A stretch of 64,000 nucleotides of DNA, taken from assembly GCF_014196425.1 (NCBI RefSeq), contig NZ_JACIDR010000001.1, positions 1,291,880 through 1,355,879 on the forward strand, given 5' to 3'. The notes beneath the pieces were generated by a model. The model saw nothing but the letters and a program-made list of their open reading frames with translations. It made no database searches and was not told the origin of the DNA. Shown piece by piece: positions 41,928 to 50,164 of this stretch. Position 1 is the first letter of the stretch; each line of letters opens with the position of its first letter. Made by a program: the position numbers and the translations under genes. This stretch comes from Hansschlegelia beijingensis (GTDB taxonomy: Bacteria > Pseudomonadota > Alphaproteobacteria > Rhizobiales > Methylopilaceae).

Positions 41928-43990
41928 CGCCGCTCAAGCTCCGGAAGCGCGTCGCGCAGTTCCTGAAGCCAGACGTCGGCGACCGAATCCGACGGCGCGC
42001 GCCAGTCGCCCCGCGGCGACAGGCTGCCGCCGGCTGAGATCTTAGGGCCGTTCGGCAGCGCGCTGCGCTTGAACTGGCTGGTCTGGAAGAACCGCCGGAG
42101 GAAGGCTTCCAGCCAGCTGGCGATCGTCGGCAAGTCGTACGCGTTCTTCGCGGCGTCCGGGAAATGCGCCGGCCACAGGCCCGCGGAGGCGTCCCGCCAC
42201 GCGTGCCAGGCGAGGAACGCGATCTTCGACGGCGGCAGCCCGTAGCGCAGGACATGGAACAGGAAGAAGTCGTGGAGCTCGTAAGGGCCCACCTTGGACT
42301 GCGTGCTCTGGATGGCGCCGGTCTCGTCGGCCGGAACGAGCTCCGGCGAGATCTCCGTGTCCAGGATCGCGTTCAGGATGTCGCCGGTCGCGGCGTCGAA
42401 CTGCCCGGTCCGGACCGTCCAGCGGATCAGATACTGGATCAGCGTCTTGGGCAGGCCGGCGTTGACCGCGTAATGGCTCATCTGGTCGCCGACGCCATAG
42501 GTGCACCAGCCGAGCGCGAGCTCCGAAAGGTCTCCGGTGCCGACCACGAAGCCGCGGCGCTGGTTAGCTAGCCGGAACAGGTAATCGGTCCGCAGGCCCG
42601 CCTGAACGTTCTCGAAGGCGATGTCGTAGACCTTCTCGCCGCTCGCGAACGGATGGCCCATGTCGGCGAGCAGCTGCCGGGCGGCGGGCCGGATGTCGAT
42701 CTCCTCCGCCTCGACGCCGAGAGCGCGCATCAGCCGCCAGGCGTTGCCCTTGGTCTCCTCGCCGGTCGCAAAGCCCGGCATGGTGAAGCCGAGGATCGTC
42801 GAGCGCGGAAGCCCCATCAGGTCGCAGGCCTTCGCGGCCACGATCAGCGCATGGGTGGAGTCGAGACCGCCCGAGACGCCGATCACCATGTGCGAGCCGG
42901 AGGTCGCCTCGAACCGCCGGACCAGCGCGCTGACCTGGATGTTGAAGCTCTCGTAGCAGTCGAGGTCCAGCCGCTCCGGGGCGTCCGGCACATAGGGGAA
43001 GCGGCGGATCGCCCGCCTGAGGCCGAGATCGGCGAAGCTCGGTTGATGGCGGAAGCGGACGGTGCGGAACGCCGTCTCCGGGTGGCCGCTCAGCGCGGCC
43101 GCATCGTTGAAGGTCGGCGTGCGGGCGCGTTCCAGGCGAATGCGCTGGACGTCGACGTCGGCCGCGATGATCTGCGGCTCGCGGGAGAACCGCTCCGACT
43201 GGGCGAGCGGCTCGCCCAATTCGTAGATCGAGCCCTGGCCGTCCCAGGCGAGGTCGGTGGTGCTCTCGCCGTCGCCGGCCGCCGAATAGGCGTAGGCGGC
43301 GACGCAGCGCATCGACTGGGAGGCGCAGAGCAGCGCGCGGTCGGCGGACTTGCCGACGGTGATGTTGGATGCGGAGAGGTTGCAGAGGATCGTCGCCCCG
43401 GCGAGCGCGCCCATCGTCGAGGGCGGCGTCGGCGCCCAGTAGTCCTCGCAGATCTCGACGTGGAACACGAAGTCCCGCAGGTCCTCAGCCGCGAACAGCA
43501 GGTCCGTCCCGAACGGCGCCGTCTGGCTGGCGACATCGATCTCGAGCCCCCGAAGACCGGCGCCGGAGGCGAACCAGCGCTTCTCGTAATACTCGCGGTA
43601 GTTCGGCAGGAAGGTCTTGGGGACCACGCCAAGGACGCGGCCACGGGCGATGGCGATGGCGCAATTGTAGATCCGGCCGTTCCGCCGCAACGGCGCGCCC
43701 AGCAGCAGGACCGTGCCGAGGTCGCGGCTGCGCTCGACGACCTCGCCGAGAGTGCGCTCGACGCCGGAGAGCAGCGCGTCCTGGAGGTGGAGATCGTCGA
43801 TCGCATAGCCCGAAAGGCCCAGCTCCGGGTAGATCAGCAGGTCGACGCCCTGCTCCGCCGCCGAGACCGCCTGCTCGATGGAAGCCGCGGCGTTCCGCTC
43901 CGGATCCGCGACGAAGACCTTTGGCGTCGCGACGCCGACGCGCACGAAGCCATGCCGGTGGAACGACGCGAAGCCTGCGGGTTCAGCCAT
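41924..43990 (-). CDS. nadE: NAD+ synthase, glutamine-hydrolysing
   Basis: A 688-residue two-domain enzyme that amidates nicotinate adenine dinucleotide to NAD+ using glutamine. The N-terminal nitrilase-type glutaminase shows the catalytic triad Glu56 (IYPELGLSGY), Lys125 (VPKTFLPNYREYYEKRWF) and Cys181 (VEICEDYWAP). The C-terminal synthetase has the ATP pyrophosphatase loop GVSGGLDSTHAL at 372-383 and VGTGDLSELALGWCTYG. Length matches the long class of glutamine-dependent NadE, as in Mycobacterium tuberculosis (about 680). ATG 43990 is used; a TTG nine bases upstream is less likely. An NrtR-like regulator is encoded at 10 kb and could control it. Confidence 0.95.
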   Translation of the reverse strand: MAEPAGFASFHRHGFVRVGVATPKVFVADPERNAAASIEQAVSAAEQGVDLLIYPELGLSGYAIDDLHLQDALLSGVERTLGEVVERSRDLGTVLLLGAPLRRNGRIYNCAIAIARGRVLGVVPKTFLPNYREYYEKRWFASGAGLRGLEIDVASQTAPFGTDLLFAAEDLRDFVFHVEICEDYWAPTPPSTMGALAGATILCNLSASNITVGKSADRALLCASQSMRCVAAYAYSAAGDGESTTDLAWDGQGSIYELGEPLAQSERFSREPQIIAADVDVQRIRLERARTPTFNDAAALSGHPETAFRTVRFRHQPSFADLGLRRAIRRFPYVPDAPERLDLDCYESFNIQVSALVRRFEATSGSHMVIGVSGGLDSTHALIVAAKACDLMGLPRSTILGFTMPGFATGEETKGNAWRLMRALGVEAEEIDIRPAARQLLADMGHPFASGEKVYDIAFENVQAGLRTDYLFRLANQRRGFVVGTGDLSELALGWCTYGVGDQMSHYAVNAGLPKTLIQYLIRWTVRTGQFDAATGDILNAILDTEISPELVPADETGAIQSTQSKVGPYELHDFFLFHVLRYGLPPSKIAFLAWHAWRDASAGLWPAHFPDAAKNAYDLPTIASWLEAFLRRFFQTSQFKRSALPNGPKISAGGSLSPRGDWRAPSDSVADVWLQELRDALPELERR

Positions 43991-44059
43991 GGGTTCCAAA
44001 ACAGCTCCGACGCGGACCAGGGGCTCGGCTCGCAGCTATAGGGCCGCGCCGGCGAACCG

Positions 44060-45070
44060 TCACGTCCGGCCGCTGCCGCCGGCGCCGCCGACGTGGCGCA
44101 GCAAGGTCTCGAGACTGGCCGAAGGGTCCTTGCTGGCCCACTCTTCGTCGCTCACGGGCGCCTCAGCCTCGGCGGCCGTTCCGGCGGGCGCGTAGCGGCG
44201 GACCATATCGCCGCAGAAGGCCGCGAACTCCTCCGGATCGATCGGCGGGCTGGTGTGGTGAGGCGCGATCCCGCGGTGCTCCGGGGTGAAGCAGAAGGTG
44301 ACGGTGACGTCGAAATCGGCGAGCGCCGCCATCTGCCGGTCGAACCAGTCGAGCGCGTTGGGGCGGAAGCTGTCGGCCCATGACAGGCCGGTGCGGACAT
44401 GGCGCACGCCCAGCCGATGCAGCCACGCGACCGCCTCGTCGAGCCGGTGGTCCTCGAAGTGGAACCACTGGCAGACGCCCATTCCCTTCCCCGCCTCGGC
44501 GAACGCCTGCAGGGCGGGCTTCGGAGCGCCGTCTTCGCGCAGCAGGCCCATATGGAAATGCCTGTAATAGGACGAGCCCTCCGCCTCGCGATGGCGTGTC
44601 GTGGCCTCCCAGGCCTTGGGCAGATCGTAGAGGCTGTACCAGTGCACGCGGTCGACCCTGCCGGCCAGCAGTTCGGCGGTGCGCCGGACGCCCCAGGCCT
44701 GGACCTCCTCGGAGCCGAAGCTCGACACGCCGACCTCCGTGACCCAAACGGGAAGATGGGTCGCTCGCCTGATTTCCTCAACCTTTTCCGGCCACTCGTC
44801 GATCTTCCAGAGATTCCAGTCGAGCGGGAAGCCATGGACGGCGACGACGTCGACATGGTCGAGCACCCCGCGCTCGGCGAGCCGCAACAGGAAGAACGGG
44901 TCGATCGGCGACATGCCGCCCAGCACGCGCGGCAGGGCCGGGTTGGCGGCCTTGATGGCCTTGCCGGCCGCGGTCGCGGTTTCGGCGAAGCGGCTCCAGT
45001 CCGGGTCGAGCTCGAGGTCCCAGTGGGACTTGTTGTTCGGCTCGTTCCAGATCATCGCGGCTTCGATCAT
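44060..45070 (-). CDS. Glycoside hydrolase-like protein, apparently circularly permuted (GH39/clan-A type)
   Basis: A 336-residue protein with TIM-barrel glycosidase motifs in an unusual order. It starts almost directly with IWNEPNNKSHWD, the strand-4 acid/base motif (Glu10), and the nucleophile-type VWVTEVGVSS (Glu112) follows, then HWYSLYDL. The C-terminal third (about 198-295) contains what normally precedes strand 4: FHFEDHRLDEAVAWLHRLGVRHVRTGLSW, then VTVTFCFTPEHRGIAPHHTS, then FCGDMVRRYAP. The barrel is thus apparently strands 4-8 followed by 1-3. The true start cannot be far upstream, because ATG 45070 overlaps the upstream methyltransferase stop. Substrate unknown; no signal peptide, so probably cytosolic. 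Last gene of the ino1 operon. Confidence 0.75.
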   Translation of the reverse strand: MIEAAMIWNEPNNKSHWDLELDPDWSRFAETATAAGKAIKAANPALPRVLGGMSPIDPFFLLRLAERGVLDHVDVVAVHGFPLDWNLWKIDEWPEKVEEIRRATHLPVWVTEVGVSSFGSEEVQAWGVRRTAELLAGRVDRVHWYSLYDLPKAWEATTRHREAEGSSYYRHFHMGLLREDGAPKPALQAFAEAGKGMGVCQWFHFEDHRLDEAVAWLHRLGVRHVRTGLSWADSFRPNALDWFDRQMAALADFDVTVTFCFTPEHRGIAPHHTSPPIDPEEFAAFCGDMVRRYAPAGTAAEAEAPVSDEEWASKDPSASLETLLRHVGGAGGSGRT

Positions 45071-45837
45071 CGCGCGGCTCCGCGTGCGGGATAGACGGCG
45101 CCCTGCCACGGCGATGCGCCGCGGCGGCAGATGAAGGTGTCGGGCTCCGGTCGGGAGACGATCTCGAAGCCGGCGGCGCGCAGCATGGCCTCGGAGCCGG
45201 CCCTGTTGGGGATCCACCAGTTGCTCGGATCGCCCGCATAGGCGTGCTCGACGAAATAGGCGAGCGGGTAGCCTTCGGCGTCGAACTCGCCTTCGGAGAA
45301 CTCATAGTCGGACTTGACCTGATGGACCTCGTCCGTGCCGCGCTGAAGCGTCTGGAACAGCAGCATGTCGCCCGCGACATGCTCGTGGATCAGGTCGAGC
45401 GCGAGCAGCGGATGGCGCAGGTGGTAAAGCACGCCCATGAACACCACCACGTCGAACCGCTCCCCGAGCGCCGCCACGTCATAAACCGAGAGCTGCCGGA
45501 AGGTGACGTCGAAGCCGAGTATCTCGGCGGCGAACTGCGCCTGGGCGAGATAGCGCTCGTCATGGTCGACCCCGAGCACGCGGCCGGCGCCGCGACGCTT
45601 CATCTCGAAGGAATGGAAGCCCGCGTTGCAGCCGATGTCGAGGACGCTGGCGCCGTTCAGGTCGTCGGGCAACGCATGCGCGAACCTGCTCCACTTGTCC
45701 GAAGGGTGATTGCCGAGGAAGTGCCCAGGCGCTGTCTCGATCCCGTTGAGGTCGAGATTGTGGAACCAGGGGCCGAGCTCCGCGACGCGCCGGCGAATGT
45801 CCTCCACCGCCCTCGGCCCGGCGTCGCCCGGGCTCAT
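45067..45837 (-). CDS. SAM-dependent methyltransferase (CmoB/TIGR04290-like)
   Basis: A 256-residue class I methyltransferase. The SAM-binding motif I is VLDIGCNAGFHSFEMKRRGA, with an acidic end of strand 2 in VLGVDHDERYL, and FMGVLYHLRHPLLALD is motif IV/post-I. The N-terminal LGPWFHNLDLNGIETAPGHFLG and the spacing recall CmoB-type and TIGR04290-type methyltransferases; I list these as similarity, not identity. In this cluster of sugar epimerases and glycosyltransferases, methylation of a sugar or inositol hydroxyl is the natural inference. Overlaps the histidine phosphatase gene upstream and the permuted glycosidase gene downstream by 4 bases each. Confidence 0.82.
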   Translation of the reverse strand: MSPGDAGPRAVEDIRRRVAELGPWFHNLDLNGIETAPGHFLGNHPSDKWSRFAHALPDDLNGASVLDIGCNAGFHSFEMKRRGAGRVLGVDHDERYLAQAQFAAEILGFDVTFRQLSVYDVAALGERFDVVVFMGVLYHLRHPLLALDLIHEHVAGDMLLFQTLQRGTDEVHQVKSDYEFSEGEFDAEGYPLAYFVEHAYAGDPSNWWIPNRAGSEAMLRAAGFEIVSRPEPDTFICRRGASPWQGAVYPARGAAR

Positions 45838-46439
45838 CGACGGGTCTCCACCGGACCGAAGTTTCCCGGTTCGCGGCTCAGGACGCCGAACTCGCCCGGC
45901 CCGATGTCGATCCTCCAGTAATCGCCAAGCAGCATGCCGAGCTCGCTCAGCAGCACCGACTTGATGACGTCCGCATGGCTCACCACCACGACGATGCGCT
46001 CGTCGTAGCGATCCGCCAGCCGGGCGAGGCCGCCGAGCGCCCGCGCCTGGACCTCGCTCATCGTCTCGCCGCCCGGCGCCCGCGCGTGGTCGCGATCCTC
46101 GTTCCAGATCCGCCAGCGGGGATCGCCGGCGAGCTCGTCGAACCGCTTTCCGGCCCACTCGCCGACGTCGATCTCGTCGAAGGCTTCGTCGACCTCGACC
46201 GGCACGCCGAGGTCCGCCCCGATCACGGCCGCGGTGTCCTGCGTCCGCTCGCGGGGGCTCGCCACTATGGCGGCGGGGCCCCACGCGGCGGCGGGCGCGA
46301 AGGCCGCGACCTTCGGGGCGACCCGTCCCGCCTGCCGGCGGCCCTCCTCGTCGATATGGACGCCCGGCGTGCGGCCCAGCAGGCGCTCGCCGAACCCGCG
46401 ATGGCGGCCGTGCCGGACGAGGAAGAACAGCGCGGTCAT
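45834..46439 (-). CDS. Histidine phosphatase family protein
   Basis: A 201-residue phosphoglycerate-mutase-like phosphatase. The phosphate pocket RHG lies at residues 9-11 ([17 protein letters not shown]), with Arg at [15 protein letters not shown], the acidic general-acid candidate in [11 protein letters not shown], and the second His in [14 protein letters not shown]. It removes phosphate from a small molecule. It sits directly after inositol-3-phosphate synthase with a 4-base overlap, so the obvious inference is that it dephosphorylates inositol phosphate or a later intermediate in place of an IMPase; the sequence does not prove this. Confidence 0.87.
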   Translation of the reverse strand: MTALFFLVRHGRHRGFGERLLGRTPGVHIDEEGRRQAGRVAPKVAAFAPAAAWGPAAIVASPRERTQDTAAVIGADLGVPVEVDEAFDEIDVGEWAGKRFDELAGDPRWRIWNEDRDHARAPGGETMSEVQARALGGLARLADRYDERIVVVVSHADVIKSVLLSELGMLLGDYWRIDIGPGEFGVLSREPGNFGPVETRR

Positions 46440-47518
46440 GAGTCGTCCGCGCGGCCGTCGACGAAGGCGGCGGCGAGCTCCGCCGCCTCATGGTCGGTGA
46501 ACTGCCGCGGGGGCGACTTCATGAACCACGCGGAGGGGCCTTCGAGCGGCCCCGCCACGCCCCGGTCGAGCGCGAGCTTCGCGCAGCGCACCGCGTCGAT
46601 CACGATGCCGGCCGAGTTCGGCGAGTCCCAGACGTCGAGCTTGAGTTCCACGGAAAGCGGCGCGCCGCCGAACGCGGTGCCCTCGAGCCGGATGTACGCG
46701 GTCTTGCGGTCCGTCAGCCACGGCACGTGGTCGCTGGGCCCGACATGCACGTCGGAGGCGGGCAACGGCACGTCGAACTGGCTCGTCACGGCCTGGGTCT
46801 TGGACACCTTCTTCGAGGTCAGGCGCGATCGCTCCAGCATGTTCTTGAAATCGGAATTGCCCCCGAAATTCAGCTGATAGGTGCGGTCGAGCCGCACGCC
46901 GCGCTCGCGGAACAGGTTCGCCAGCGTGCGATGCACGATCGTCGCGCCGACCTGGCTCTTGATGTCGTCGCCGATCAGCGGCAGTCCCCGCTCCCTGAAG
47001 CGCTGGGCCCAGGCAGGGTCGGATGCGATGAACACGGGAACGCAGTTGACGAAGGCGCAGCCCGCCTCGAGCGCCTGCTCGGCGTAGTATTCCGTGGCCT
47101 GCTGGGAGCCGACCGGAAGGTACGACACGAGGACGTCGGTCGCGCTGTCGCGGAGCGCGTCCGCCACCGCGACCGGCGGCTCCTCGGACTCCGGCACGTC
47201 ATCCGCGAGGTGCTCGCCGATGCCGTCGAGCGTCGGACCCCGCAGCACGATCGGCCCCGGCTCCGGCAGCTCGGCGAAGCGTAATGTGTCATTGGGCGCC
47301 GCCAGCAGGGCCTCGCGCAGCGGCCGGCCGACCTTCGCGGCGCTGACGTCGAAAGCCGCGGAAATCGAGACGTCGTCGACATGATATCCGCCGACGTCCG
47401 CGCTCATCAGCCCCGGGATCGGCTCGTTGCCTCTGGCGTCCCGGTAGTACGCGAGCCCTTGCGCGAAGGACGATGCGCAGTTTCCAGCCCCGACGATGCC
47501 GACCCTGAGCCCTGGCAA
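46436..47518 (-). CDS. ino1: Inositol-3-phosphate synthase (INO1)
   Basis: A 360-residue NAD-dependent synthase that converts glucose 6-phosphate to 1D-myo-inositol 3-phosphate. The dinucleotide loop is [20 protein letters not shown] at about 6-25. [45 protein letters not shown] and [17 protein letters not shown] are the catalytic-domain blocks, including the conserved Lys residues. Length and motifs match the short archaeal/actinobacterial form rather than the ~510-residue eukaryotic form. It is the first gene of a four-gene overlapping operon with a phosphatase, a methyltransferase and a glycosidase. A sigma-EcfG-like promoter lies about 90 bases upstream. Confidence 0.93.
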   Translation of the reverse strand: MPGLRVGIVGAGNCASSFAQGLAYYRDARGNEPIPGLMSADVGGYHVDDVSISAAFDVSAAKVGRPLREALLAAPNDTLRFAELPEPGPIVLRGPTLDGIGEHLADDVPESEEPPVAVADALRDSATDVLVSYLPVGSQQATEYYAEQALEAGCAFVNCVPVFIASDPAWAQRFRERGLPLIGDDIKSQVGATIVHRTLANLFRERGVRLDRTYQLNFGGNSDFKNMLERSRLTSKKVSKTQAVTSQFDVPLPASDVHVGPSDHVPWLTDRKTAYIRLEGTAFGGAPLSVELKLDVWDSPNSAGIVIDAVRCAKLALDRGVAGPLEGPSAWFMKSPPRQFTDHEAAELAAAFVDGRADDS

Positions 47519-47612
47519 GCTTCTGCCTCCCGGTTTCGCCGCCAGAGCGACGCGCCCCCGTAACGGCCGTTCGTAATCGCGCTCGGAGCCGCCCGTCGCT
47601 CGCTCGCGTTAA

Positions 47613-47638
47613 AACGCCGGGTGAAAGGACCCTGTTCC
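47613..47638 (-). promoter_or_regulatory. Candidate sigma-EcfG promoter for the ino1 operon
   Basis: Reading the minus strand: GGAAC, 17 bases, CGTT. This is the general-stress promoter pattern of Alphaproteobacteria. The expected start of transcription is near 47606, giving a leader of about 88 bases before the ino1 ATG at 47518. Confidence 0.6.
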
Positions 47639-47671
47639 CAGAAGCCTCGTCGCCACGAACATTTTGTCTAG

Positions 47672-47718
47672 TTCCCCGGCTCAGCACGGGGAACAAAGGG
47701 ACGGAGCCTGCTGTTCCC
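47672..47718. repeat. Two overlapping inverted repeats built on GTTCC(C)
   Basis: GTTCCCCG (47672-47679) and CGGGGAAC (47688-47695) form a perfect 8-base inverted repeat with an 8-base spacer. GGAACA (47691-47696) and TGTTCC (47713-47718) form a second, with a 16-base spacer. They could be operators or mirror-image promoter elements. Confidence 0.6.
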
Positions 47719-47935
47719 GCGTCGCCATCACACCGAACTCCGGACAGCCATGAGCTCAGCACAAGCCGCCCCGGATCACGGCGTCATCCGCAAGCCAGGA
47801 AAGCACCGAGCCTGCGGCTCAGTCATCTTGGGCGCCGCAGGAGACCCTAAGATCCCGCGCTTCTGCGGCAGAGACACGGAAGAAAATCCCGTCAGCGAAC
47901 ACAGCTGCCATCGGCAGCGGGCTCGGAGCTGAGGC

Positions 47936-49036
47936 ATGGCGCAGACAGTTCTCATCACCGGCGGCGCCGGCTTCATCGGGCGCCACGTCGCGTCCGCGCT
48001 GATCGCGCGCGGTGACCGGGTCCGGATCCTCGACAGCCTGATCGAGCAGGTCCACGGCGAAGACCCTGCCGTCCCGCTCGCTGACGACTTCATCCGCGGC
48101 GACGTCCGCGACGCCTCCGCCATGGCCCGCGCGCTCAAGGGCGTCGACAAGGTCGTCCATCTCGCGGCCGAAGTCGGCGTCGGCCAGAGCATGTACGCCA
48201 TCGACAAGTATGTCGCCGTGAACGACCTCGGCACCGCCGTGCTGTTCCAGGCGCTCATCGAGCAGCCGGTCCAGCGCGTCGTCGTCGCCTCGTCGATGAG
48301 CGTTTATGGCGAGGGCCTGTACCGCGACGCCGATGGCGCGCTGCTCGAGGAAGTGCAGCGCGTGAAGGGTTCGGCCGGCGCATGGGACCCGACCGACGCG
48401 CGAGGGCGCCCGCTGATCCCTGTCCCGACGCCCGAGACGAAGCGGCCGAATGTCGGCTCGGTCTATGCGCTGACCAAATACGTCCAGGAGCGGCTGACGC
48501 TGAACGTCACTGCGGCCTACGGCATGGAGGGCGCAGCGCTGCGCCTGTTCAACGTCTACGGTCCCGGGCAGGCGCTTTCGAACCCCTACACGGGCGTTCT
48601 GGCGATCTTCGCGTCGCGCATCCTCAACGGGCAGGCCCCGCTGGTGTTCGAGGACGGCGAGCAGCGCCGCGACTTCGTGAACGTCGACGACGTTTCGCGC
48701 GCCTTCCTGACCATCCTCGACCGCCCGGAGGCGAACGGCGAGGTGTTCAACGTGGCGAGCGGACGCGACCGCTCCATCAAGGACGTCGCCGTTTCGCTCG
48801 CCCGCGTCATGGGGCGCGAGGACCTTCAGCCGGAAATCGCCGAGAAGGCGCGCTCGGGCGACATCCGCCACTGCATCGCGGACGTCTCCAAGATCGAGCG
48901 CGCGCTCGGCTTCCAGGCGGAGCGCGACTTCGAGAACTCGCTCGGCGAGCTCGTCGAATGGGTGAGCCAGCAGACGCCGGTGGATCGCGTCGGCGACGCC
49001 CGTCTGGAACTTGAGAAGCGGGGGCTGATGCGATGA
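47936..49036 (+). CDS. NAD-dependent sugar-nucleotide epimerase/dehydratase
   Basis: A 366-residue extended SDR. The NAD loop is LITGGAGFIGRHVA at 6-19, the active site has Ser in VVASSMSVYGEG and the Y-x-x-x-K in VYALTKYVQERL, and DFVNVDDVSRAF matches the sugar-nucleotide-binding end of epimerases. It is broadly similar to UDP-glucose 4-epimerase and to dTDP-L-rhamnose 4-epimerase; the insertion around residues 140-165 (DPTDARGRPLIPVPTPETK) fits the latter group. The exact sugar nucleotide is not decided. First gene of a long overlapping operon; its stop overlaps the next start by ATGA. Confidence 0.88.
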   Translation: MAQTVLITGGAGFIGRHVASALIARGDRVRILDSLIEQVHGEDPAVPLADDFIRGDVRDASAMARALKGVDKVVHLAAEVGVGQSMYAIDKYVAVNDLGTAVLFQALIEQPVQRVVVASSMSVYGEGLYRDADGALLEEVQRVKGSAGAWDPTDARGRPLIPVPTPETKRPNVGSVYALTKYVQERLTLNVTAAYGMEGAALRLFNVYGPGQALSNPYTGVLAIFASRILNGQAPLVFEDGEQRRDFVNVDDVSRAFLTILDRPEANGEVFNVASGRDRSIKDVAVSLARVMGREDLQPEIAEKARSGDIRHCIADVSKIERALGFQAERDFENSLGELVEWVSQQTPVDRVGDARLELEKRGLMR

Positions 49037-50121
49037 GCGCCGAGCACCGGGGCGGCGGCGCGCCCCGCGCGCCGGCGCTCGTGACCGGCGGCGCGGGCTT
49101 CATCGGGTCGAATCTCGTCGACCGCATCGCACGTGACGGCGGTCGCGTCAGGGTGCTCGACTCGCTCGCCCGGCCGGGCGTGGAGATGAACGTCGACTGG
49201 CTCCGCCGCCGTCATCCCGAGCGCGTGGAGGTGGTGATCGCGGACGTGCGCGACATGAGCGCCGTAACGGCGGCCATGCGGGACGTCTCGACGGTCTATC
49301 ATATGGCGGGCCAGACGGCGGTGACGACGAGCCTCGCCGATCCGCGCGCGGATTTCGAGGTCAACGCTCTGGGCACGATCAACGTGCTGGAGGCCGCGCG
49401 CCAGAGCTCCCGGCCGCCCGCCGTGATCTTCGCCAGCACCAACAAGGTCTATGGCGATCTCGGCGGTGTGGAGCTCGTGCAGGAGCCGGACGGCTACGCG
49501 CCGGTCGACGCCGCGCTGCGGCGCTTCGGCGTCGACGAGAACAGGCCGGTGGACTTCCACACGCCCTATGGCTGCTCGAAGGGGGCGGCCGACCAGTACG
49601 TGCTGGATTACTCCCGCAGCTTCGGACTTCCCACCGCGGTGCTTCGCATGAGCTGCATCTACGGCCCGCGCCAGCTCGGCACCGAGGATCAGGGCTGGGT
49701 GGCGCATTTCGCGCGCTCGGCGCTCGAGGGCTCGCCGCTGACAATTTACGGCGACGGGCTGCAGGTGCGCGACGTGCTGCATGTCGGCGACGCGGTGGAG
49801 GCCTATCTCGCGGCCGCCGACCGGATCGACGCAATCTCGGGACGAGCCTTCAATCTCGGCGGCGGGCCGGAGAACGTCGTGAGCCTGAGGGCAGTCATGG
49901 CTGCGATCATCGAGCTCACCGGCCGGCCGATCGCGTCCGAACTCGCGCCGTGGCGCGCCGGCGATCAGCGCTATTACGTGTCCGACACGCGACGCGCGGC
50001 CGAGGAGCTGGGCCTGCCGCGGCCTCGACACTGGCGCGACGGGCTCGGCGACCTTATCGCGTGGCTGTCCTCCCTGCGTCGAGAGGCGCCGGCGCTGGCG
50101 GTGGCGGGAGGCGCGGCGTGA
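49033..50121 (+). CDS. NAD-dependent epimerase (CDP-paratose 2-epimerase-like)
   Basis: A 362-residue extended SDR with the NAD loop VTGGAGFIGSNLVDRI at about 17-32. Catalytic residues lie in FASTNKVYGD, with the Thr/Asn typical of tyvelose-type epimerases, and in TPYGCSKGAADQYVLDY with Y-x-x-x-K. The block RMSCIYGPRQLGTEDQGWVAHF strongly recalls CDP-paratose 2-epimerase. NLGGGPENVVSL then follows near the end. It therefore probably inverts C2 (or C4) of a nucleotide sugar; the actual sugar is uncertain, because no CDP-glucose pathway genes are in view. The last ten residues are an Ala/Gly-rich tail. Confidence 0.85.
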   Translation: MSAEHRGGGAPRAPALVTGGAGFIGSNLVDRIARDGGRVRVLDSLARPGVEMNVDWLRRRHPERVEVVIADVRDMSAVTAAMRDVSTVYHMAGQTAVTTSLADPRADFEVNALGTINVLEAARQSSRPPAVIFASTNKVYGDLGGVELVQEPDGYAPVDAALRRFGVDENRPVDFHTPYGCSKGAADQYVLDYSRSFGLPTAVLRMSCIYGPRQLGTEDQGWVAHFARSALEGSPLTIYGDGLQVRDVLHVGDAVEAYLAAADRIDAISGRAFNLGGGPENVVSLRAVMAAIIELTGRPIASELAPWRAGDQRYYVSDTRRAAEELGLPRPRHWRDGLGDLIAWLSSLRREAPALAVAGGAA

Positions 50122-50164
50122 CGCGGCCGCCCGCCACGCGGCGCGCCTTTGGGCCGGCCGGCTG

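Larger units (their letters stand above)
47519..47935. other. Divergent control region between the ino1 operon and the epimerase/glycosyltransferase operon
   Basis: 417 bases without a supported gene. It contains a leftward sigma-EcfG-like promoter (47613-47638), four copies of GTTCCC in either orientation between 47634 and 47719, and two inverted repeats. On the plus strand GGAAC at 47691 is followed 17 bases later by TGTT, a weaker stress-promoter candidate for the rightward operon. A short open frame at 47750-47932 is not convincing. Confidence 0.6.
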
